A DNA stretch of 64,000 bases from Actinomyces oris. GTDB lineage: Bacteria > Actinomycetota > Actinomycetes > Actinomycetales > Actinomycetaceae. Location of the stretch: NCBI RefSeq assembly GCF_006546825.1, contig NZ_VICC01000001.1, positions 1 to 64,000 on the forward strand. The letters are read 5' to 3'. The notes beneath the pieces are model-generated. The model did no database searches, had not been told where the DNA came from, and saw only the letters and a list, made by a program, of their open reading frames with translations. This document shows, piece by piece, positions 51,802 through 60,253 of the stretch (within the stretch, counting starts at the first letter, position 1; each line of letters begins with the position of its first letter). The translations under genes were made by a program, and so were the position numbers.

Positions 51802-51829
51802 TTGACCTGCAACACACGGGGGCTACAAT
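51802..51829 (+). promoter_or_regulatory. Promoter of the Crp-family regulator gene
   Basis: TTGACC (51802-51807) and TACAAT (51824-51829) with a 16-base spacer form one of the best sigma-70-type promoters in the window. It lies about 95 bases before the GTG start. Just downstream, TGCCAC and GTGGCA (51841-51864) bracket GGTCACA, which might be a self-regulatory site. The rest of the 51591-51925 gap has no gene. Confidence 0.65.
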
Positions 51830-51925
51830 GCTCGACGGCGTGCCACAGGTCACAAGCCGTGGCAGGATAGACCCGAGGGCTCCCGCATGCGGGATGCCAG
51901 CCCCCTAACCACCAGGAGGATCTCC

Positions 51926-52603
51926 GTGGAAGACAGCATTATCTCCAGGATCCCGCTCTTCGAGGGCCTGAGCCCGGAGGAGCAGGAGGAACTGCGCGCC
52001 ATGATGACGCAGACGACTCTGCGCCGTGGCGAGACCCTCTTCAACGAGGGCGACTCAGGCGACCGCCTCTACATTCTCCTCTCCGGGAAGGTGAAGCTCG
52101 GCCACGCCAGCGCCGACGGCCGAGAGAACCTGCTCGCGGTGCTCGGCCCCGGCGAGATCGTCGGCGAGCTGACCCTGTTCGACCCGGGCCCGCGCTCCAC
52201 CACCGCCACCGCCGTGGCCCCCACCGAGCTCCTGACGCTGGACCACAACCAGCTCATGACCTTCGTGGAGTCCCACCCGCAGCTGGCCAAGGACATGCTG
52301 CGCGCCCTGGCCCAGCGCCTGCGCCGCACGAACACCGCGCTGGCGGACCTCGTCTTCTCCGACGTGCCCGGCCGCGTGGCCAAGGCCCTGCTGGACCTGG
52401 CCGACCGCTTCGGCTCACCCACCGACGACGGCGTCCACGTCCCCCACGACCTCACCCAGGAGGAGCTCGCCCAGCTGGTGGGCGCCTCGCGCGAGACGGT
52501 CAACAAGTCGCTGGCCGAGTTCGTCTCCCGCGGCTGGATCCGCCTGGAGGGCCGGGCCGTCACGCTGCTCGACGTCGACCGCCTGCGCCGTCGCGCCCGC
52601 TGA
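51926..52603 (+). CDS. Crp/Fnr-family regulator (GlxR-like)
   Basis: A 225-residue cyclic-nucleotide-binding regulator. The sensor domain has LYILLSGKVKLGH and the phosphate-binding cassette GEIVGELTLFDPGPRSTTATA, which suggests cAMP binding. The C-terminal winged helix has LTQEELAQLVGASRETVNKSLAEF. These are close to GlxR of corynebacteria and Crp of mycobacteria, global regulators of carbon use. The GTG start at 51926 follows AGGAGGA. A clear promoter precedes it and a strong hairpin follows it. Confidence 0.93.
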   Translation: MEDSIISRIPLFEGLSPEEQEELRAMMTQTTLRRGETLFNEGDSGDRLYILLSGKVKLGHASADGRENLLAVLGPGEIVGELTLFDPGPRSTTATAVAPTELLTLDHNQLMTFVESHPQLAKDMLRALAQRLRRTNTALADLVFSDVPGRVAKALLDLADRFGSPTDDGVHVPHDLTQEELAQLVGASRETVNKSLAEFVSRGWIRLEGRAVTLLDVDRLRRRAR

Positions 52604-52683
52604 GGTCCCGTCTCGGGTCGCGAGCCCTCAGCGCAGCGCACCGGAGAAGCCGCCGGGCGCTGACACCCACATCAACCGCAGAG

Positions 52684-52733
52684 ACGACGCCGCGCCTGCA
52701 GCCGGAAGGTACCGACCGCAGGCGCGGCGTCGT
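52684..52733. terminator. Bidirectional terminator hairpin between crp and the DUF4177 gene
   Basis: ACGACGCCGCGCCTGC (52684-52699) and its exact complement (52718-52733) form a 16-bp GC-rich stem with an 18-base loop. The two genes are convergent, so the hairpin probably ends transcription from both sides. No U-tract is obvious on either side. Confidence 0.8.
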
Positions 52734-52759
52734 GCGTGCCGGCCTCGCCGGGCGGCCCG

Positions 52760-52951
52760 TCAGGACCGGGGGCGCTTGAGGTAGGCGATGAGGTTGTCCG
52801 TGCCGGAGGGGCCGGGCACGACCTGGATGAGCTCCCAGCCGTCAGCACCCCACTGGTCGAGGATCTGCTTGGTGGCATGGGTGATGAGGGGGACGGTGAC
52901 GTACTCCCAGGTGGTGGGCGCAGCGGATACGGGCTCAGAAGATGCAGTCAT
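52760..52951 (-). CDS. Small DUF4177-type protein
   Basis: A 63-residue protein with the compact DUF4177 pattern: WEYVTVPLITHATKQILDQWGADGWELIQVVPGPSGTDNLIAYLKRP, where the central Gly-Trp-Glu-Leu is the hallmark. Such proteins are single small domains of unknown function. A homologous small gene next to whiB and crp is common in actinobacteria. Confidence 0.85.
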   Translation of the reverse strand: MTASSEPVSAAPTTWEYVTVPLITHATKQILDQWGADGWELIQVVPGPSGTDNLIAYLKRPRS

Positions 52952-53008
52952 GGGTCTCAGCCTAGAGCCCGCCGCCAGGCGCCGGAAGCCGGCAACGCGG
53001 GACGGCCC

Positions 53009-53344
53009 TCAGGAGGCGCAGCGCACCCGGGCCAGGATGCGAGGGGCACGGCGGGCGTGGATCTCGGCGACGAGCTCGTCATCCTCGCGCTCGAGCCACA
53101 GGCCCCAGTCGTCCACCTCGGGGAAGCGCCGCAGCAGCGCCCGCCTCTCCCGCTCGGTCAGCCCGCCCCAGACGCCGAAGCTGGACTCGGAGTTGAGCGC
53201 CTCGGCCAGGCACTCCATACGAACCGGACATGCGAAGCACAGCGATCTTGCGTCGCGCTGCTCAGCGCCCTTGCCGAAGAGCTGGTCAGGCTCGACGGCG
53301 GCGCAGGCCGCTTGGGCCGCCCAGGTCTGATCGTCTTGAATCAT
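53009..53344 (-). CDS. WhiB-family iron-sulfur regulator
   Basis: A 111-residue regulator. Four cysteines at 14, 36, 39 and 45 (C-x21-C-x2-C-x5-C) bind a 4Fe-4S cluster; GVWGGLTERERRALLRR (from about 57) is the family's beta-turn and sigma-factor contact. The C-terminus is basic (HARRAPRILARVR), as needed for DNA contact. ATG 53344 follows GGGAG. Which WhiB class it belongs to cannot be decided; position beside a class A PBP is like WhiB genes in mycobacteria near ponA2. Confidence 0.92.
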   Translation of the reverse strand: MIQDDQTWAAQAACAAVEPDQLFGKGAEQRDARSLCFACPVRMECLAEALNSESSFGVWGGLTERERRALLRRFPEVDDWGLWLEREDDELVAEIHARRAPRILARVRCAS

Positions 53345-53860
53345 GCTCACTCCCGATCCATTCAACGGCCGACGCCGTTGTCGGTCACGTCACAGCCGTT
53401 ACCGTATGGCAATCGAGCGTCTCTCTCCAAATCCTCCCCCCGAGACCTGGCCAATCCGATGCCCGCAGATCCCCGACAGCGCAGCGAGGATCAGCTCTCA
53501 CAAGGAGAGTTCTCTGATAGCGAGCCAATTGTCGGACGTCGAACCCGTCGCACCCCAAGCCTTTCCTACGGCCGGGGATTCCGGTTCTCACGGACGACAG
53601 GCCGCGCTCGAGCCGCGACTCGCCTCAAGGGGTCGTGACATTGCCGTGACTCTCACCTGAATATTTCTTAAGAACTACCTGAGCGCCAGAACCGTCTCGC
53701 CATGTGGTCGGTCCGCCCCGCCGCCGGGTGCCCGCCACGCCGTCGAATCACCCCGCAGTCCCTCAGGCGGAAGGCGCCGAGCCGGCCTCCAAGGGTCTTC
53801 CCAGCCCGAAGAGGGTCTACGCCACTGCATCCTTCAAGCGATTCCACGTAGGCTGGCGCC
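53345..53860. other. Divergent promoter region between whiB and the PBP gene
   Basis: About 515 bases without a convincing gene. It should hold the promoters of both flanking genes. An AT-rich patch (about 53660-53680, AATATTTCTTAAGAA) stands out. No repeat or RNA structure was recognised; several open frames on both strands lack ribosome binding sites. Confidence 0.4.
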
Positions 53861-55936
53861 ATGGCGAAATCCTCTGCGCGCGGGCGCTCACTGACACCAC
53901 CCCAGGTCGTCTCGATGCTCGTGGTCTTCCTGACTCTCTCGTGCGTCGGCGGCGTCCTGTCAGCGGGCTTCGCTGCCCCCTTCGTGGGCGCCACGGCAGC
54001 GCTGACCAAGGCTTCCGCCGAGCTCTTTGAGGAGCTCCCCAGCGACTTCAACGTCCAGCCGCCCAGCCAGATCTCCACCCTCCTGGCGGCCGACGGCACT
54101 GAGATCACCAAGTTCTACGCGGAGAACCGCATCGTGGTGCCTCTGAACTCGATCTCGGTCAACATGCAGAACGCCATCGTCGCCGTCGAGGACCAGCGCT
54201 TCTACCAGCACCAGGGCGTCGACCCCACCGGCATGGTGCGGGCCCTGGTGTCCAACAACGCCGGCGGCTCGCGTCAGGGCGCCTCCACGCTGACCCAGCA
54301 GTACGTGCGCAACACCCTCATCGAGACCGGTCTGAAGAACGACGACCACAAGCTCATCCGGGACGCCACCGAGAGCACCGTGGCCCGCAAACTGCGGGAG
54401 ATGAAGTTCGCCCTCAGCCTGGAGCAGAAGTACTCCAAGCAGCAGATCCTCGAGGGCTACCTCAACATCGCCGCCTTCAGTCCCTCCACCTACGGGGTCG
54501 AGGCCTCCTCGCTGCACTACTTCAATAAGCACGCCAAGGATCTGACGGTGGCCGAGGCCGCCCTGCTGGCCGGAACCACCAACGCACCCAGCGCCTACGA
54601 CCCCAAGTCCCAGCCGGAACTGGCCAAGAACCGTAGGGACTGGGTGCTGGCCAAGATGCTGGAAGAGAAGTTCATTACCAAGCAGCAGTACAACGAGGCC
54701 GTCAACTCCGAGATCAAGCTCGATATTCAGGACTCGCCCGCGGGCTGTGGGGCTGCGGGCAGCTACGCCTACTTCTGCACCTATGTGGTCAATGAGATCC
54801 TCGGCTCGGAGAACTTCGGACCTAATGTCGCCGCCCGCCGTCAGCTCCTGACGCGCGGTGGCCTGAAGATCACCACCACCTTGAACCTCGAGCGTCAGAG
54901 TGCCGCCGACTCCGTCATTCAGGCCAGAACTCCGATCGGGGGCTCCGACGGAGCCAACTCCACCATCGTCTCGATCGAGCCCGGCACAGGACGAATCCAG
55001 GCGCTGGCTCAGAACACCAATTACGAGGACTCCCAGCTCGTCTTCGCTGCGGACGCCAAGCACGGTGGAATCGAGCTCCCCGACGGAAACGTCGGCTTCC
55101 AGCCGGGGTCGACCTTCAAGGCAATCATCCTGGCCGAATGGCTCAAAACCGGCCACACGCCCTACCAGATGCTGAACGCGTCCGCGCCGAAGAACTACGG
55201 GCCCAATACGTTCACAGTTTCCTGCGATCCCGACCGTGCGGCCGGTCCCTGGCTCGTCAACAACGTCGCCGGAACCAACGCCGGCATGATGACCGTCAGA
55301 GAAGCCACGAAGCAGTCCATCAACACGGGCTTCACCGAGATGCTCAGGGACCTCGATGTCTGTGAGGTCACGAAGCTCGCCGCCTCCATGGGCATCACCA
55401 AGGCGGACGGGAGCCAGCTGGATCCTGATCCCTCCATCGCCCTGGGAAGCACACCCGTCCCACCGCTCAGCATGGCCAACGCCTACGCAACCTTCGCCTC
55501 CGGCGGCAAGTACTGCAAGCCCATCGCCATCGACCAGATCCTGGACGCCAGCGGCACCTCGATGGCCGTACCCAGCGCTGACTGCACCCAAGCCATGGAC
55601 CAGGGTGCCGCGGACGAGACCGCAAAAACGCTCCGCGCCACATCCGAACCAGGAGGTACCGCTAAGGACGCCGTCTTCGGTCGACCGATCGCGGGCAAGA
55701 CCGGAACCACGGATGAGGCTGAGAACACCTGGTTCGTGGGATTCACCCCGCAGCTGTCCACCGCGGTCTGGATCGGTGACGCCACGGAGAGCGGCAGGAG
55801 CCTTGTCGGCAGGACGATCGGAGGGGTGTACTTCCCGAAGATTTACGGTAGCGACCTGGCCGTGCCGATGTGGCGCGACTACATGTCCCAGGCCGTGGCG
55901 AACGATCCTGCCCTGCCCATTCCCTCCCACGGGTGA
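53861..55936 (+). CDS. Class A penicillin-binding protein (PonA2-like)
   Basis: A 691-residue bifunctional cell-wall synthase. An N-terminal membrane anchor (about 17-45) precedes the glycosyltransferase domain with the catalytic Glu in VEDQRFYQHQGVD and RQGASTLTQQYVRN. The transpeptidase domain has PGSTFK (Ser nucleophile and Lys), SINTG (SxN) and GKTGTTDE (KTG). It polymerises and cross-links peptidoglycan outside the membrane. A metallophosphoesterase gene follows after 51 bases, as in the mycobacterial ponA2 locus; unlike ponA2, no C-terminal PASTA domain is seen. Confidence 0.94.
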   Translation: MAKSSARGRSLTPPQVVSMLVVFLTLSCVGGVLSAGFAAPFVGATAALTKASAELFEELPSDFNVQPPSQISTLLAADGTEITKFYAENRIVVPLNSISVNMQNAIVAVEDQRFYQHQGVDPTGMVRALVSNNAGGSRQGASTLTQQYVRNTLIETGLKNDDHKLIRDATESTVARKLREMKFALSLEQKYSKQQILEGYLNIAAFSPSTYGVEASSLHYFNKHAKDLTVAEAALLAGTTNAPSAYDPKSQPELAKNRRDWVLAKMLEEKFITKQQYNEAVNSEIKLDIQDSPAGCGAAGSYAYFCTYVVNEILGSENFGPNVAARRQLLTRGGLKITTTLNLERQSAADSVIQARTPIGGSDGANSTIVSIEPGTGRIQALAQNTNYEDSQLVFAADAKHGGIELPDGNVGFQPGSTFKAIILAEWLKTGHTPYQMLNASAPKNYGPNTFTVSCDPDRAAGPWLVNNVAGTNAGMMTVREATKQSINTGFTEMLRDLDVCEVTKLAASMGITKADGSQLDPDPSIALGSTPVPPLSMANAYATFASGGKYCKPIAIDQILDASGTSMAVPSADCTQAMDQGAADETAKTLRATSEPGGTAKDAVFGRPIAGKTGTTDEAENTWFVGFTPQLSTAVWIGDATESGRSLVGRTIGGVYFPKIYGSDLAVPMWRDYMSQAVANDPALPIPSHG

Positions 55937-55987
55937 GCGACTCTCCCCGCGAGAACGACAACTGCACAGAACAGGACCCGACTCCCC

Positions 55988-56974
55988 ATGACGCCCTGCC
56001 CTGCCGGCCGCGCCGCCCTGTCCGTCATCGGCACCACCGCTGCCCTGGGAGCGGCCACGCTGGCCTACAGCCTCATTGAGGCCAGGTGCCCCGTGCTGCG
56101 GCGCATCGACGTGCCGGTGCTCGCCGCCGACGAGGAGCCCCTCACGGTGCTGCACCTGGCCGACCTTCACCTGACGGGCCGCACCGAGGCGCGCGTCGCC
56201 TGGGTGCGGCAGCTGGCGCAGCTGCAGCCCGACGTCGTCGTCAACACCGGCGACAACCTCTCCCTGGCATCCGGGCTGGAGCCGCTACGGCGGGCACTCG
56301 AACCGCTGACGGGCCTGCCCGGGGCCTTCGTCATGGGCGACCATGACTACCGCTCCACCGTCTTCCGCCTGCCGACGCGCTACCTGCACCGGGACCCGCG
56401 CAAGGCTTCTAGCCGCGTGCGCGACGAGGACATCGAGGCCCTGCCCTGGGAGGAGGTCCGTGACCTGCAGGCCGCCGGCGGCTGGGTGGACCTGACCAAC
56501 CGGCGCGGCTCGCTGACCGTGCGCGGGCGGCGCATCGAGCTGGTCGGCGTCGACGACCCGCACGCCAACCGCGATGTCCTGCCCGTCCCCGAGGCCGCCG
56601 ACTCGGCGGAGTCGGCCACCTCCCTGCCGGCGATCCGCGACCACGAGGGCCGGGCTCTGCGGCTGGGGCTCACGCACGCCCCCTACCGGCGGGTCCTGGA
56701 AGCCATGTCGGCCGACGACGTCGACCTGGTCCTGGCCGGGCACACCCACGGCGGGCAGCTGTGCGTGCCCGGTGTGGGGGCGCTGGTGACCAACTGCGAC
56801 CTCGACCCGGGGCGCGCCTCGGGGCTGTCGCAGTGGCCAGGCCGGCTCGGGGACCCGCGGGCCGCCGACCACATGTACCTGCACGTCTCCGCCGGACTCG
56901 GCACGAGCCCCTACACGCCCGTGCGCCTGGCCTGCCGGCCCGAGGCCACGCTGCTGCGCCTGCTGCCGGCCTGA
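55988..56974 (+). CDS. Membrane-anchored metallophosphoesterase (calcineurin-like)
   Basis: A 328-residue phosphoesterase. An N-terminal hydrophobic segment (about 10-30) precedes the metal-binding motifs ADLHLTG, NTGDNLS, MGDHDY (Asp instead of the usual Asn), LTHAPYR and AGHTHGGQL. The family includes YkuE-like enzymes. It follows the class A PBP gene in probable operon, an arrangement conserved in actinobacteria. The substrate is not known. Confidence 0.9.
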   Translation: MTPCPAGRAALSVIGTTAALGAATLAYSLIEARCPVLRRIDVPVLAADEEPLTVLHLADLHLTGRTEARVAWVRQLAQLQPDVVVNTGDNLSLASGLEPLRRALEPLTGLPGAFVMGDHDYRSTVFRLPTRYLHRDPRKASSRVRDEDIEALPWEEVRDLQAAGGWVDLTNRRGSLTVRGRRIELVGVDDPHANRDVLPVPEAADSAESATSLPAIRDHEGRALRLGLTHAPYRRVLEAMSADDVDLVLAGHTHGGQLCVPGVGALVTNCDLDPGRASGLSQWPGRLGDPRAADHMYLHVSAGLGTSPYTPVRLACRPEATLLRLLPA

Positions 56975-57006
56975 GACGGCACACCCCGCCAACACTCCCC
57001 CCGCCA

Positions 57007-57072
57007 ACACTTCGACAGAATCTTCAGAATCGACGCGGCTCCGGGTCGTTTCTGAAGATTCTGTCGAAGTGT
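57007..57072. repeat. Long perfect inverted repeat (23-bp arms)
   Basis: The arms 57007-57029 and 57050-57072 are exact complements (ACACTTCGACAG at the outer left end, CTGTCGAAGTGT at the outer right end), with a 20-base centre in which CGAC and GTCG can also pair. The arms are AT-richer than their surroundings. It lies between the convergent phosphoesterase and SDR genes and could be a terminator, but the stem is far longer than needed and no U-tract is present; a mobile-element remnant is an alternative. Confidence 0.8.
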
Positions 57073-57148
57073 GTGGGGGTCCGCAGGGTGCGCGCAGTGG
57101 GACGGGGCAGGCAGAGCGCACAGGTACGCCGGCGCCCGAGCGCGGCAG

Positions 57149-58045
57149 TCAGCGGCGCCAGCGGGCGAAGCCGCCCTCGGAGTTGATGACCTGCCCGGTG
57201 ATCCAGCGGGCCTCGTCGGTGAGCAGCCAGGTGATAAGGCGGGCGGCGTCGTCGGGCTCGCCCCAGCGCCCCTGGGGGAACATGACGGCAGTCGCCTCGC
57301 AGTCCTCCTCGGTGACGTAGCCGGTGTCGACGGGGCCGGGGTTGACCGTGTTGACGGTGATGCCGACGTCGATGAGCTCCTCGGAGATCGTCGGGGTGAG
57401 GCCGGCGATGGCGGCCTTGGCGGCGGCGTAGGAGATCTCCCCGGGCAGGGGGCCCAAGCCCTGGCCCGAGGTGAGGAAGACGATCGACCCACGGCGGCGC
57501 GCGGAGCCGGACGGGGCGGGCGAGGCGAAGCCCTCCTGAGCGGCGAAGGCCTGCGCCAGGAGGATGGAGGCGCGGGCGTCGACGGCCCAGTGAGCGTCCA
57601 GGACGGCCTCGGTCATCTCGCTGGGCGACCCGTCGGGGCTGCTCATGGCCTGGTTGCACACGAGGGCGTCGAGGTGGCCGGCAGCGGCCGCGGCCTGCTC
57701 GACGACGCGGGCCGGCTCCCCGGGGGCGGCCAGGTCGGCGGGGATGTCGATGAGCCGGGCGGGGCCGACCAGGTGGGTGCGGATGGAGTCCATGACGGCG
57801 TCGATGTTGTCGGCTCCCCAGGGCTGGGAGGTGTCGTGCGGGCGGTAGTGGTGGGCGACGATGCTCGCCCCGTAGTCGGCGGCGCGGCAGGCGATGGCGT
57901 GGCCGATGCCGATGCGGCGGCTGACTCCCGTCACCAGAACGATGCGCCCCGCCAGGGGCAGCGGGTCGCGGCCGGCGGCGGCGCTGGGACCAGTGGGGCC
58001 GCCCGGAGCGGTGGAGGGGTGTCCGTGGTGAGCGTCGGTGGTCAT
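57149..58045 (-). CDS. Short-chain dehydrogenase/reductase
   Basis: A 298-residue SDR enzyme. A Pro/Gly-rich N-terminus of about 30 residues precedes the cofactor motif LVTGVSRRIGIGHA. The catalytic residues are Ser in VFLTSG and Tyr/Lys in ISYAAAK. ITVNTVNPGPVDTGYV and the ITGQVINSEGG ending are typical of classical SDRs of the FabG group. ATG 58045 is used; in-frame codons upstream run into the intergenic repeat. Substrate unknown. Confidence 0.88.
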   Translation of the reverse strand: MTTDAHHGHPSTAPGGPTGPSAAAGRDPLPLAGRIVLVTGVSRRIGIGHAIACRAADYGASIVAHHYRPHDTSQPWGADNIDAVMDSIRTHLVGPARLIDIPADLAAPGEPARVVEQAAAAAGHLDALVCNQAMSSPDGSPSEMTEAVLDAHWAVDARASILLAQAFAAQEGFASPAPSGSARRRGSIVFLTSGQGLGPLPGEISYAAAKAAIAGLTPTISEELIDVGITVNTVNPGPVDTGYVTEEDCEATAVMFPQGRWGEPDDAARLITWLLTDEARWITGQVINSEGGFARWRR

Positions 58046-58076
58046 AGGGCCAAGCGTAGAGAGGTCTGCCACATGT

Positions 58077-58237
58077 ACGGGGACTTTTTCTTCCGGCCGG
58101 GGACATTCCACGCGGGCGGGTGCCTTCACCTCCGAGCGGGGACAGTCCGCGCGTATAGGGACGGGATTCCAGTCCCCCGACGCGCGAGATGCCCCCGGCC
58201 GCGATGGAATGTCCCCGACGGCGTCGAAAGTCCCCGT
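58077..58237. repeat. Intergenic GGGGAC/GTCCCC repeat, copy C (inverted orientation)
   Basis: About 161 bp upstream of the SDR gene. Nested inverted repeats: outer ACGGGGACTTT (58077-58087) with AAAGTCCCCGT (58227-58237), inner GGGGACATTCCA (58099-58110) with TGGAATGTCCCC (58205-58216). The left half matches the reverse complement of copy A, including GACAGTCCGCGCGT. The rest of the spacer to the macrodomain gene is plain. Confidence 0.75.
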
Positions 58238-58285
58238 CGGTTTGAAGGACCGGGGAAGCGGGAAGACGCAGGCGGGTCGGCCGTC

Positions 58286-58834
58286 TCAGTCCTCGACACG
58301 CGCGAGCTCGCGGGCGAAGGCCTCGTAGTTGACTGGCGAGGACAGGACGAAGCGGATGAGCTCCAGGCGGCCGACGGCGTCGGGATCGGTTCGGGAGAGC
58401 TGTTCGACGGCGCGGGCCCGGGCCACGGCGATCTCAGCGACCCTGGCGACCGGCCATCCGTAGACACCAGCGGAGACGGCCGGCAGGGCGATGCTGGTGC
58501 AGCCGAGCTGGATGGCGAGCTCCAGGGAGCTGTCGAAGCAGGCGCGCAGGAGGGCGGGGTCGTCCTCGCCGGCGTGGCGGTTGGGGCCCACGGTGTGGAT
58601 GACCCAGGCGGCGGGCAGGTCGAAGCCGGGTGTGGCCACGGCGCGGCCGACCGGCAGTCCGTCGGGCAGCTCGGTGTCGCGCACCTTCTGGCAGGCGTCG
58701 AGCAGGCGGGGGCCGGCTGCGCGGTGGATGGCGCCGTCAACTCCTCCTCCGCCCAGGAGGGTGCTGTTGGCGGCGTTGACGATGGCATCGACCTTCTCGG
58801 TGGTGATGTCGCCGACGACGGCCTCAATGCGCAT
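58286..58834 (-). CDS. Macrodomain protein (O-acetyl-ADP-ribose deacetylase-like)
   Basis: A 182-residue single macrodomain. The ADP-ribose site is formed by GDITTEKVDAIVNAANSTLLGGGGVDGAIH (NAAN with GGGGVDGAIH) and ALPAVSAGVYGWP. These residues match YmdB/MacroD-type enzymes that hydrolyse O-acetyl-ADP-ribose or ADP-ribosylated Asp/Glu. CAAGGAG precedes the ATG. It is divergent from tRNA-Pro, and the spacer (58835-59125) has no gene. Confidence 0.93.
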   Translation of the reverse strand: MRIEAVVGDITTEKVDAIVNAANSTLLGGGGVDGAIHRAAGPRLLDACQKVRDTELPDGLPVGRAVATPGFDLPAAWVIHTVGPNRHAGEDDPALLRACFDSSLELAIQLGCTSIALPAVSAGVYGWPVARVAEIAVARARAVEQLSRTDPDAVGRLELIRFVLSSPVNYEAFARELARVED

Positions 58835-59125
58835 GGGAGCTCCTTGTCTGCGGCGGGTGCTTGGAGGGTGATCTCAGGCTGCTCGGTCCTTCACCTTCTC
58901 GGCACCTTCTCGGGCGAGAGGGGCCCGCGGGCGACGGGATCCGGGGCGCTCAGAACGCTCCCGAAGCGCGGACCAGCAGGTGGACTGGTCGTGAGCAGCC
59001 TGGCACGGTGGGCGACCCGGGCCAACCGGGTTCCCACGGGGAGCGAACACCGACGTGACGGAGGACTCAGCCAATCCGATTTCCTCCCCGCGGTGGGGGG
59101 AGGCTATGCTGTCGCCTGCTGCACA

Positions 59126-59202
<77 letters not shown>

Positions 59203-59214
59203 AGGAGGAAACCC

Positions 59215-59427
59215 ATGAGCTTGCTCATGAGGTTTCCGACGCGTAGGGGTCGAAAGGCCGAAGGCCTAAGCACCCCGACGACGAGGACGTCCGCGAGCTT
59301 GCTCGTGAGACGCCCGAGGAGGAAGGGGTCGACAGGCCGAAGGCCTGAGCACCCCGACGACGAGGACGTCCGCGAGCTTGCTCGTGAGACGCCCGAGGAG
59401 GAAGGGGTCGACAGGCCGAAGGCCTGA
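59215..59427 (+). CDS. Possible small basic/acidic protein encoded by the tRNA-linked repeats
   Basis: An open frame of 70 residues. AAGGAGG (59202-59208) begins on the last base of the tRNA CCA and lies six bases before the ATG, an unusually good ribosome binding site. Since 79 is not a multiple of three, successive repeats are read in different frames: the first part is Arg-rich ([20 protein letters not shown]), the last 22 residues acidic ([17 protein letters not shown]). No homologue is recognised. It may not be translated, because the start codon sits in a stem. Confidence 0.3.
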   Translation: MSLLMRFPTRRGRKAEGLSTPTTRTSASLLVRRPRRKGSTGRRPEHPDDEDVRELARETPEEEGVDRPKA

Positions 59428-59441
59428 GCACCCCGACGATG

Positions 59442-59473
59442 AGAAGGCCTGCGAGTTCGCTCGCGGGCCTTCT
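59442..59473 (+). terminator. Terminator-like hairpin with UUCG loop closing the tRNA-Pro repeat array
   Basis: AGAAGGCC (59442-59449) pairs with GGCCTTCT (59466-59473) and GCGAG with CTCGC around a TTCG tetraloop, with one wobble pair: 14 pairs without a bulge. UUCG is an exceptionally stable loop. It lies in the truncated fourth unit, where the sequence departs from the others. No U-tract follows. Confidence 0.7.
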
Positions 59474-59642
59474 GCCGTCCCGGGGCCGGCCCTTGCCCGA
59501 CCATCGAACCTGCCCCACATCCCCCACATTGCGGGCGTTCGCTCACGCGGCCCCTCGCTTTGCGGTCACGCCCGCACTGGACAAGGCCGCCGGCCACACG
59601 GCCTACTCTGAGGCGGGGACACCACCGGGAAGGAGGCCACAC

Positions 59643-60104
59643 ATGCCGGATCCCAGCACCGAGCTCGAGGAGCTGCGTCGCAGGGTCGAGGAGCAGTCCC
59701 ACCGAATCGATGAGCTCCAGGACGCCCTCCACACACTGTCGATCGCGGTCCAGTACCGGCAGGAGGAGCCCTACCTGGCCTTCCTGGCGGAGCACGGCAT
59801 CGCCGGCCGACGGCGGATCGCCCTGATGACGGCTATCGCCGGAGTGCTATCACGGGCGCAGGGCGAGGTGCTTCCCGTCGGCCCTGGTGCTCGCGACGAG
59901 CTTCTGCCGGACTACCCCGCCCTGGCCAAGGCCTACCTGCCCGAACCGATCGACGACGACGAGGCCATCCGCATCGTCGGAGAGGTCCTGGGAAGTGAAC
60001 GCCTCGGCGCCCAGGCACTCGAGGCCCACCGCGCCCGCGGCCTGGGTCGCGAGGGCCACCAGGCGCTCACCGGGCGTTCAGACACCCAAGGCCACCACAC
60101 GTAG
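59643..60104 (+). CDS. Unknown small protein with N-terminal coiled coil
   Basis: A 153-residue cytoplasmic protein not recognised. Residues 5-40 (ELEELRRRVEEQSHRIDELQ) form a coiled coil with clear heptads; the middle is helical (GRRRIALMTAIAGVLSRAQG); the C-terminus is acidic then basic. GAAGGAGG precedes the ATG at 59643. Codon use is like that of its neighbours, so it is probably real. No operon partner is obvious; the next gene is 149 bases away. Confidence 0.75.
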   Translation: MPDPSTELEELRRRVEEQSHRIDELQDALHTLSIAVQYRQEEPYLAFLAEHGIAGRRRIALMTAIAGVLSRAQGEVLPVGPGARDELLPDYPALAKAYLPEPIDDDEAIRIVGEVLGSERLGAQALEAHRARGLGREGHQALTGRSDTQGHHT

Positions 60105-60253
60105 CCACGTTGCTCCAGACACCCGGGGCGCTCGACGTCGACACACTCACGCCGCCCACCCTCTCGCCGCCCACAGCCGGGACATATGCCGCCCACAGCC
60201 GCACCGGCTAGGCTGACTCCCGGATATTCACCCCGGGGAAAGGACGAGCGAGC

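Noticed and set aside
53960-56170. 736-codon open frame opposite the class A PBP and phosphoesterase genes
   Set aside because: It spans two well-supported genes on the other strand and has no recognisable domain.
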